Of a DNA stretch of 30,000 bases, positions 23,175 to 30,000 are shown piece by piece. The DNA is taken from NCBI RefSeq assembly GCF_964340395.1, contig NC_135570.1, positions 8,885,322 to 8,915,321 of the forward strand. The letters run 5' to 3'. This DNA is from Glandiceps talaboti. Its lineage: Eukaryota > Hemichordata > Enteropneusta > Spengelidae. Position 1 is the stretch's first letter, and every line of letters starts with the position of its first letter. A program made the translations under genes and the position numbers. The notes beneath the pieces are model-generated. The model saw nothing but the letters and a program-made list of their open reading frames with translations. It did no database searches and was not told where the DNA came from.

Positions 23175-25429
23175 GAAATAAATCGATGGCATGGGAAGGC
23201 AAAGAAGATCTTTAGCGTATTTTGGTGTCAGGTAAGCTGTCCAAGGATATTTTTAGTGATTACTGTACAGTTTTCGTCATGAAGAACGGATTCAAAGAAT
23301 TTCAATTGAGGTCAATGTAATGTTGAGGAAAGTAGTGTTGTAATGTTTACGTTCCTAACTTATCTTGAGTCATACCTTAAGGCAATGTATTTTATTGGTA
23401 TGATAACAGTTGTATAGCTCCCATTAGTGTATCTCATACTACTTGGGAACATGGGACCGACGTCTCTATACATTAGAATTCAGACTTTTGCTTTGTTTAT
23501 TCGTGTAATTTGATGTATACTCTGTGAGTAACTGAATCATCATACCGTGCTGCTATTTATATTGGCGACGTAAGTACTGCTTGAGTGAATGTACATGTAC
23601 TCGGTCAATTGAAATGTAAAGATGCCAGTACTTAATTCTATTTTTCTCATCCTAGTACTTTTAACATGGTCGAGTCGTGATCACTACGACTACGTTTTTG
23701 AACGTTCATAGTTCCGTCACCACGTTTAGTTCATTTTAAATACATGACGCCGGTCTTCTGTAAAACGTGCGAATTTCTGCGCTCAAACAACGTTTTCTGC
23801 GTGCCCTTCACCAGCTCGCAAAGCTTGGGACCCCGAGGCGCGCGTGTCTGAACGAGACGACTGCGATGGATTCGATGCCTATAGTGAGGCAACTAAAGTA
23901 CACTACATTTATTAACCAATTACAGAAAGTCAGGCTATCTAGCGTGGTGTCTAGAAGTATCAATTAAACCAGTCATTTGATAGCGTACCAATTAGAGATT
24001 AAGGAACGATTGAATTTCTTTAAGAAGGCATACTATTTAGCTTAAATTATTTCAAGAGGTAATTTGTATGTAAATAGAGGGTATGGACACAGGATCACAA
24101 AACAAATCGATAGACTCGATAATCAACCTGGAAGTACAGTTTAAATTGTGAAAATATGTTTTTTATACTTGATTCAAACAAGACTACTCGATATAGCACT
24201 AACACACACTCTTTTTAAAAAAACACCAACACTAGATTTCCACCCAATACTATATGGTTTACAGATTGTATAAAATCCAAAAAAATGTTTTCGTTTGCTT
24301 AGTGTGAATGTTTTTCCTTGTGTTCATTCATAATTTCCAGATTTGTGTGTGTATTCAAGTCTGTCAGCTTGCCTATTTAGTATTTGTATATATTGATATA
24401 TTTAGTTGTAAATAATAGTAACTGTTCTATTCTAAAAATTGGCAAACAATAGTACTAGCCACTGAATGAAGAGACGTTATATTATGAATTGAAGGAAAAT
24501 TATCTATAATTAGAAACGAAACACGACTGACTTTGCCTACAACCAAATGGAGACTAAAGACCAGTGTGGCATTCCCAAGTTTTATGACAAGTTATCCTAT
24601 CCACGTTGTGATCGCCAATATGATAATTACAAACATGTTGTTGTCTTTTCTTCAGCTTAATTGTGAACACCTTTGACCCGGAATATAAGTCAAACTTCTT
24701 ATTTCTCTACTGTAATTATTAGATTTTGACACATGAGAAATACGACGATTAGTTGCATTAATTATTATTAATTTCGACATGCAATTAAATTCGACACCGC
24801 CTGTCGAAAGTAACGACAAAAGTACGATACTAATGTTCGTCATGTCAAATCTAATTTAAAATGGCCACAATTCAAAGTGCATGTCTCGGCAGTTATGTCA
24901 TCTTGAAAAGCATAGGGTAACGACACGATTTTGCATGATTCTAGTGCAGAAATTGAATTCATCTTCTTTTAAATGCTAAAATAGCATGTGACATTTCTTT
25001 CTTTTTTGATTTTGTGTATGAAAAAGCAATACTAAGAGCCACCATTTGAGTTGACCCCTCAAGCGTGTCATTCGCTACTAGACCATTTAATCTGTTCGCT
25101 TTCGTATAAAAGTGGAAAGATTAGATTTGACGCCTATTCCGAGTTGTGTTTATGCTGTTTGTGTCAATCCAATACAATAAGATTAGATGCATGATAAGTT
25201 CGACATTTTAGTTCAAAACGCCGCCTTTTCGTTGACGTTAATTTGTTATCGGATTTATAAGACGAGACGCGCACAAATAGCGGTACTACTTTATTCAGAC
25301 TGTACTATATTTTGTAGACAAACACAAATATTCTGCACAAGTTGATCGTTCAAACTTAAAAGCACTGTAATACATGTATACAATGTGTTCATACAAAATG
25401 TGAATTAAATGTCCAAAATGACGTGATTA
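23175..25429. other. Unassigned AT-rich DNA with a GC-richer patch near 23760-23880
   Basis: The patch 23760-23880 is GC-rich (GGGACCCCGAGGCGCGCG) and open on both strands over a short distance (plus 23767-23967). It might be a small exon or CpG-containing remnant. There are no clear splice sites and no recognised protein. Confidence 0.35.
24790..24808. repeat. Short inverted repeat
   Basis: TTCGACA and TGTCGAA flank CCGCC. A small perfect hairpin with no assigned role. Confidence 0.5.
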
Positions 25430-25431
25430 TT

Positions 25432-25474
25432 GGTATGGTGTGAGTTTACAACACCGACATAACTCACACGTACC
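25432..25474. repeat. Short inverted repeat next to the hammerhead cluster
   Basis: GGTATGGTGTGAGTT (25432-25446) can pair with AACTCACACGTACC (25461-25474) around a 14-nt loop, with one bulge. It lies in the minus-strand tail of the hammerhead A unit, so it may be part of that element. Confidence 0.55.
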
Positions 25475-25494
25475 TCGGGTCACATTTCATACAA

Positions 25495-25523
25495 ACAGTG
25501 CTCAATACATATACATGTAGAGC
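25495..25523 (+). other. Second copy of the conserved GCTC...GAGC hairpin block
   Basis: It contains ACAGTGCTC, then ATAC, then GTAGAGCG, with a GCTC (25500-25503) / GAGC (25520-25523) stem. On the minus strand it lies downstream of hammerhead A at about the relative place where 25876-25903 lies downstream of hammerhead C, supporting a common ancestral unit. Confidence 0.4.
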
Positions 25524-25568
25524 GGTATAACTACTAATAATATTACAGTATCATGTAAGATACACAGG

Positions 25569-25612
25569 AGCCGTTACACAGTGTTTCATGCTTTCGCAAT
25601 CATCAGACGACT
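25569..25612 (-). ncRNA. Hammerhead ribozyme A (type I, minus strand)
   Basis: Seen on the minus strand: CTGATGA (25606-25600), a stem II of TGC/GCA with a GAAA loop (25599-25588), then GAAA (25587-25584). Stem III is three pairs, ACA with TGT, closed by a CTG loop. The cleavage triplet is GTA, with scission predicted after 25575. Stem I pairs 25612-25607 with 25574-25569 over six base pairs, including one G-T wobble. All invariant core bases of the family are present. A three-pair stem III is typical of hammerheads described in Penelope-like elements, retrozymes and schistosome SINE-like repeats, where activity often needs dimers. Its stems differ in sequence from the other three copies yet still pair, which argues against a chance match. 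Cleavage activity is inferred. Confidence 0.8.
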
Positions 25613-25626
25613 AAATATATATATAT

Positions 25627-25667
25627 TTGTCTGATGAACGCATTGAGCGTGAAACTCGGAGTTACAA
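25627..25667 (+). ncRNA. Hammerhead ribozyme B (type I, plus strand)
   Basis: Seen: stem I strand TTGT (25627-25630), CTGATGA (25631-25637), stem II ACGC/GCGT closed by ATTGA (25638-25650), GAAA (25651-25654), stem III ACT/AGT with loop CGG, triplet GTT, and stem I partner ACAA (25664-25667). Cleavage is predicted after 25663. GTT satisfies the NUH rule but is usually slower than GTC. The motif lies head-to-head with copy A, separated by a short AT-rich spacer (25613-25626). About 40 bases of tail with the motif AGTTCCA follow, then a long (TA)n tract. The same tail motif follows copy D. Confidence 0.83.
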
Positions 25668-25700
25668 CTAAGCACCTCAAGTTCCAACCAACTTACTTTG

Positions 25701-25851
<151 letters not shown>

Positions 25852-25875
25852 CTCGGTGAGTATCAATCTGCTAAG

Positions 25876-25903
25876 ACAGTGCTCTATACCGCAGTGGCAG
25901 AGC
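25876..25903 (+). other. Conserved hairpin block of the hammerhead element, with weak tRNA A-box resemblance
   Basis: The block reads ACAGTGCTCTATACCGCAG then TGGCAGAGC and folds as GCTCT/AGAGC. A related block at 25495-25523 keeps ACAGTGCTC, ATAC and AGAGCG while the loop differs. The stretch around CAGTGGCAGAGCG resembles the D-arm and A-box region of tRNAs, which could mean a pol III promoter as in SINE-like hammerhead repeats. No convincing B box follows, so this reading is weak. Confidence 0.4.
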
Positions 25904-25938
25904 GTAATAGTTTTGGTAGTACTGGAACTCTTTCTTGG

Positions 25939-25979
25939 GTGTAACTCGGAGTTTCACGCATATTGCGATCATCAGACAC
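25939..25979 (-). ncRNA. Hammerhead ribozyme C (type I, minus strand)
   Basis: On the minus strand: GTGT (25979-25976), CTGATGA (25975-25969), a stem II segment with CGC/GCG pairs (25968-25956), GAAA (25955-25952), stem III ACT/AGT with loop CCG, triplet GTT, and ACAC (25942-25939) closing stem I. Cleavage is predicted after 25943. It is the exact mirror of copy D within a perfect palindrome. Its downstream minus-strand tail, beyond the palindrome, resembles the tail of copy A. The two minus-strand copies therefore look like related units about 368 nt apart. Confidence 0.8.
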
Positions 25980-25982
25980 TCA

Positions 25983-26023
25983 GTGTCTGATGATCGCAAT
26001 ATGCGTGAAACTCCGAGTTACAC
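25983..26023 (+). ncRNA. Hammerhead ribozyme D (type I, plus strand)
   Basis: Seen: GTGT (25983-25986), CTGATGA (25987-25993), stem II with CGC/GCG pairs (25994-26006), GAAA (26007-26010), stem III ACT/AGT with loop CCG, triplet GTT, and ACAC (26020-26023). Cleavage is predicted after 26019. Against copy B, the outer stem I pair changes from T-A to G-C on both sides, a compensatory change. The tail contains AGTTCCA and leads into (TA)n, as in copy B. The B to D cleavage spacing is 356 nt. Confidence 0.83.
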
Positions 26024-26049
26024 CCAAGAAAGAGTTCCAGTACTACCAA

Positions 26050-26052
<3 letters not shown>

Positions 26053-26141
<89 letters not shown>
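26053..26141. repeat. (TA)n dinucleotide array
   Basis: About 88 bases of pure TA begin inside the right edge of the palindrome after the tail of hammerhead D. It mirrors the TA tract that follows hammerhead B, so TA expansion seems to be part of the element's structure. Confidence 0.97.
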
Positions 26142-26143
<2 letters not shown>

Positions 26144-26830
26144 TTCAATGAGTCATGTACATAAAAAAAAGGGTTTAACTCTGAACAAAATTTATGTTTC
26201 CTCTAGGTTCTATTCATAGCTGAAAATCGTAGAGTAATAAATATGTCTTGCTTTTCATTTCAGCTGTTGATGAGACAACGTTTACGAATTCACTTCACGT
26301 CAACCCAACATGACATAACTTGTTCAATATATATAAATAATCATCTCAGTAAAGTTTATGTTTCCACTGTTTAATTTGCGCATGGAGAAAAAAACGTGGC
26401 AGCGTTTCTATGCAAAATTGTGAAAAATATGTTTCTAGATCATATATCTATAATATGGCTGTATATATTTCAATGTATTTTTACTATCTCTTGATGAGGA
26501 GAGAGGCCATATTTTGTTAATCTTATGAGTCACATGTTTTTTTATGAATGCACGAGCTGGTCGTAAGAAACATTAACTACCATATTTGTTTTGTTTTATG
26601 GTTTCTACCGTACTGTTGGATGAAATGTTTGCCCTCTGAGACGACATCGACGTTATCACATGTTAAAATTTACAATATTTGATTAGACTAAACATGTAGT
26701 AGTAGTGTATTTATTTTAGTGGCATTCAAATTGTACAATCAGTGTACGAAAAATAGTCATCTGCCGGCCCTTTCGGACTTATAAATCACCTTATTAATAA
26801 ACAAACAGAACATATACAAACTTACATACA
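26142..26830. other. Unassigned AT-rich DNA after the hammerhead cluster
   Basis: Nothing resembling a reverse transcriptase, a further hammerhead core or a conserved repeat was found here on either strand. Confidence 0.45.
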
Positions 26831-26866
26831 ATATGTCAACATAGCAGAAAAATACACAGGACACAT

Positions 26867-27197
26867 GCTACATCCATATTTATCGACCTAAACGAAACTT
26901 TCTGCTTTCAAAAGAGCCAAAGACATATTTAGCCATACACAGTGCCCATTGTACGAAAAATTATATTCAAATCAGAAAACTCGTCAAAAGCGCCATTTAC
27001 ATCTGAGAACATATGGTCAACATAAACCTAACACGCTACATACATATTTATCTAGACAAAACTTTCTGCTTTCAAAAGCGCCAAAGACATATTTAGCCAT
27101 ACACAGTGCCCACTGTACGAAAAATTATATTCAAATCAGAAAACGCGTCAAAAGCTCAATTTACATCTGAGAACATATGGTCAACATAAACCTAACA
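26867..27197. repeat. Tandem duplication, two copies of about 164 bp
   Basis: Units start near 26867 and 27035 and share long near-identical blocks, such as AAACTTTCTGCTTTCAAAAG and GAGAACATATGGTCAACATA. Sequence at 26831-26866 (ATATGTCAACATA) looks like the end of a decayed earlier unit. High identity suggests a recent duplication. The open frame across it (26949-27170) has no recognisable protein features. Confidence 0.85.
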
Positions 27198-27767
27198 TTC
27201 GACGGAAAGTTTTCCCCATCTTTGATTTCATCAAGATACATGTTCTATTTCTAAAGTTTCATTTGTTAAACATCCAGTTTCTACTTGGAGTAGTAAAATC
27301 TCAAGTCTAATTTGTGCAACGTATGAGCCGCACAGCCTAGATAGATTCATTTGTACATAATGGTTCGAATGTATAGGAATGTTTAACTGTTGTTGTATGT
27401 TCGCAATTTCGTCACTTCTTTTTCGAAATCAGTAGTTAGGAATAAGCACTCGATGATATAGTTGAGTATGAACATCCGGGAGAGGCTTATAGGACAATGC
27501 TTATTTGAATTGAACCTATTGTGATATCAAATCGTGTACATGATGGAGACATATTGTACTTTTAAATGAACATATGTCTATAGTTTACAGGGAGCGATTT
27601 GTGTAATTGAACTGTATCATGAAGATATAGTTGATTTATGATCATTGGCAAAACGAGAGCGGAAAAAAGTAGACTCTAGTTTATTGACTAGTTACTCTAT
27701 GCATAGATAAAAGACTCTTTACCCACATATACATCATCACTTAGGCCAAATAGAAATAATTATGTAT
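27198..27767. other. Unassigned AT-rich DNA
   Basis: Nothing supportable. Confidence 0.5.
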
Positions 27768-28250
27768 TTTCGATAACCCGACCGAACATGTATACTTCAA
27801 GCCGCCAAACCTAAACATTAAAAACATTCAAAAAGGACAAAAATGTGACAATATGCTTCTATTTCCGTGTAAAATATTTTATCAAAGTATCTTTAGTAAT
27901 TTTTGAAATAAAAATCCTGTACAAGAAAATCAGGTATGGTACAGGTTCACACTTCAAGATGAATGTACAATACAGTACAGTACAGTACAGTACAGTACAG
28001 TACAGTACAGTACAGTACAGTACAGTCCAGTCTGCATATTGTGTTTGTCTACTTCGAATATCATTGTCTTCGTTTTAGTATTTGCTTCTTTTCCATATCA
28101 TCTCTCTATAACAGAAGTATTGTGACCAATGGGTTTGTTGTCTCAGGGTTGAAGTAATTTCTCAACAAAACATGAAAAAAAATAAAATAAAATTGCGACC
28201 TACCTACCTTATTTTCTGAAGTATGTTATCGGAAATAAACATTTGTTTTA
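27768..28250. repeat. Dispersed repeat family 2, copy 3, apparently interrupted
   Basis: The 5'-like end at 27768-27850 has CGATAACCCGACCGAAC and GCCGCCAAACC. The 3'-like end at about 28165-28250 has AAAATAAAATAAAATTGCG, CTACCTACCTTA and GTTATCGGAAATAAAC. The (TACAG)n array lies between them, so this copy may be split by repeat expansion or insertion. Confidence 0.45.
27971..28030. repeat. (TACAG)n pentanucleotide array
   Basis: Eleven perfect TACAG units (27971-28025) followed by one variant TCCAG. Perfect units suggest a young, probably polymorphic array. Confidence 0.97.
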
Positions 28251-28694
28251 TATTTGCCTTGTGAGTATTGAAGACAACAAATTACTCTAGTTTTTTTGGA
28301 GTTATTTTTGCTAATTATGTATCAGTTGCGTGTGTGATGTGCTATACTCTACCCATCATGTACCCAAATGTCGTGTTACAGTAGATTTTTAGCATGATGT
28401 ATACTTGTTATATTAAGCGTCTTTGATCGCGTGTTTAACTATGGATACTGATGATGAAGCTATATGAATAAATCATTATATTTTAAATTTTGGTTTGTTT
28501 TAACAAACGTTAATGATATTGAAAAAGATTTTCTATTAGACGCTGACGTTTGGTTTACAATCTAATCACATAAGAACTATACACATGGTGCGACTTCTTT
28601 CACTATTATAAATAGCATAAATCTACATTTACAGTCAGGAAAACATCTCTCACGTCAGCGTCGTTTAATAACAAAAGATATAACATTTTCTTAC
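28251..28694. other. Unassigned AT-rich DNA
   Basis: If 28695-28857 is an exon, this is the following intron on the minus strand. No other signal. Confidence 0.4.
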
Positions 28695-28857
28695 CTAATC
28701 CGACATAGCTGTCGACGTTCGTATTTAAAAAGGGCACAGCAAGAAATTTCTGCCTTCGACAAAGTGTTAAAACCTTTTCAAATATTTTGTACAGTGTCGG
28801 AGGAAATATGTTCGAATAGACAGTGTTCGGTTCGCTGGTTCCGTCTACGATATGTCT
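28695..28857 (-). CDS. Candidate internal coding exon, 54 codons, unknown protein
   Basis: On the minus strand the segment runs from a CAG acceptor (28860-28858) to a near-consensus donor, TTAG then GTAAGAAA (from 28694). One frame is open throughout, with a soluble, protein-like composition (EPNTVYSNIFPPTLYKIF near the start, VPFLNTNVDSYVG near the end). Phase is 0 at entry and 1 at exit. The acceptor's pyrimidine tract is weak. The family is not recognised and chance is a real alternative. Confidence 0.22.
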
Positions 28858-30000
28858 CTGTCATTTATATATTGTAATATATTCTGCAAGATTCACTTTT
28901 CCCGTGGCTTCCCGAAACGTATAAATGACACAGGTCGAGATTGTTCTGTTACCACTCAATTATTGCCAGGTAGATCACTGTACTACCTGGGTGCAGTAAT
29001 GTCACATGTCTATGCTAGAGGGAATAATTATATACAACGCTTAGCGGGTAATACAGTGAGGCTATGAAATGAGCATTTCATTTATCATCATTGGAGGTAG
29101 CAACACAAAGGGAGAACATACCTGTCCTCTTTAACTCCACAGTAGCAATGCTCTCATCCTCGAATACTTTTGTAATTGCAGGGCAAATTTTGGTAAAGTG
29201 ATTTGTCCACTTTTAGCAGTGGCTTGTTTCATGACGTATAAACAGAAACGTTATTCCCGGAGAACATATCCACAATGCATTTGTAGATATACAAATAAAC
29301 TTGGCGAAGCCAGTGAAGTGATATCTTATTACGAAATGCAATCGTGACAAACTTTGTACGTCTACTTGTCTAAACCTCATATAAAAGTAAACACAAAACC
29401 CTACCTGCTTCGAAAGAGGCAGCAGCAGTAGCATACTCTCATACTACTACCATCACCACCACTCAGTTGAATCGAACAGCTTTGGAATGACATGGCATGA
29501 CAACAGAACCCTATTAAATTGTATTTGTTTATTTGCATATATACAATTGTGACAATACGCTGGCTATTCTGAATGGCTCCATATGTGTCCCTAGCACTCC
29601 CAAACCACACACAGTTAAACGTAAGTACATATATTATAACATATCTGGCAATATATCGATTATATTTCGACATCCTCAATAACAAAAGTGAAATTTATGT
29701 TACAGCTTGTAGAAAGACAGAAATTACGCAAACGTTTCCGAAATCTAGTATCATATCTTTTGAAGTGAGGTGTTATGTTGTTTTGTTAGATATTAACTAT
29801 TCAAGTTATATACCACGCTCTATTTTTATTACGTATACCATTGTTAGTTAGATTTCGGTTGCAAAAGGCAACAGATGCATCAGTTCATAGTGAGACAATG
29901 ACAGACAATGACAAGCTTGTTTGAGTTGTATAGTATAGGATAATGGCAGTATATGATATCATCGAATAAATGTCTCCGAACTGCATATTGACTAATCAAT
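28858..30000. other. Unassigned AT-rich DNA at the window end
   Basis: A plus-strand donor AAAC then GTAAGTAC at about 29620 follows a short ATG-led frame (from 29573, MAPYVSLALPNHTQLN), which could be a small first exon. The 94-codon minus frame 29401-29685 has no recognisable domain. The Ser-coding ACTACTACC/CACCACC stretch near 29443-29463 is low-complexity. Confidence 0.3.

Larger units (their letters stand above)
25907..26055. repeat. 149-bp perfect palindrome
   Basis: Two 74-bp arms match base for base around a single central C at 25981; pairing breaks at 25906/26056. The palindrome contains hammerheads C and D and runs directly into the (TA)n tract on the right. Such perfect palindromes are unstable. 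It is therefore either a very recent inverted duplication or an assembly or cloning artefact. Copies A and B form a similar but clearly diverged head-to-head pair, which favours a real recurrent arrangement. Confidence 0.95.

Noticed and set aside
22932-23282. Frames rich in Tyr, Ile, His, Thr or Met, Tyr, Val, Cys
   Set aside because: Translation of (CATA)n.
25883-25960. Possible tRNA gene from A-box-like CAGTGGCAGAGCG
   Set aside because: No B box, no anticodon arm or acceptor pairing; kept only as a weak promoter resemblance.
27360-27375. GGTTCGAAT, resembling a tRNA B box
   Set aside because: No A box or cloverleaf around it.

Overview
The window reads as AT-rich, gene-poor DNA from a eukaryote, most likely a marine invertebrate. 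There are no tightly packed genes or operons, microsatellites are frequent and long ((CATA)n, (CAGA)n, (CT)n, (TA)n, (TACAG)n), and degenerate dispersed repeats and fold-back elements are present. The species cannot be fixed from the sequence. I found no complete protein-coding gene, rRNA, tRNA or CRISPR array that I can support. Almost every long open frame is either a translated microsatellite or within what chance allows in DNA of this composition.

Layout. 1-3000: unique AT-rich DNA with a strong imperfect hairpin (1741-1840), a candidate exon (1375-1489) and a five-copy 42-bp minisatellite (2781-2990). 3000-7700: mostly unannotated DNA with a perfect X-box-like palindrome (3691-3704), short microsatellites and a two-copy 237-bp tandem duplication (7211-7689). 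8500-9800: a GC-richer island with the best non-repeat ORF (8786-9172), followed by a dispersed repeat with internal duplication and a poly-C tract. 10797-11014: candidate terminal exon on the minus strand. 12070-14360: long (CT)n and (CAGA)n arrays and two copies of a second dispersed repeat. 14360-25400: long quiet stretches with a MITE-like fold-back (17905-18045), a third copy of the first dispersed repeat, homopolymers and a (CATA)n array. 26850-28260: a 164-bp tandem duplication, a (TACAG)n array and an interrupted third copy of the second dispersed repeat. 28695-28857: candidate internal exon on the minus strand.

The highlight is 25430-26141. Four sequences there match the type I hammerhead ribozyme core (CTGATGA, stem II, GAAA, short stem III, NUH cleavage triplet, stem I). 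They form two divergent pairs (minus/plus, minus/plus), with (TA)n tracts after each plus-strand motif. Stems I, II and III pair in the copies even where their sequences differ, which is covariation. Same-strand copies lie 356 nt (plus) and 368 nt (minus) apart between predicted cleavage sites, a spacing that would release unit-length RNAs. Both minus-strand units carry a related downstream hairpin. The second pair sits in a 149-bp perfect palindrome. This fits a cluster of non-autonomous hammerhead retroelements (retrozyme-like or Penelope-associated). The head-to-head arrangement is unusual. No reverse transcriptase was seen in the window, so mobilisation would have to come from elsewhere.
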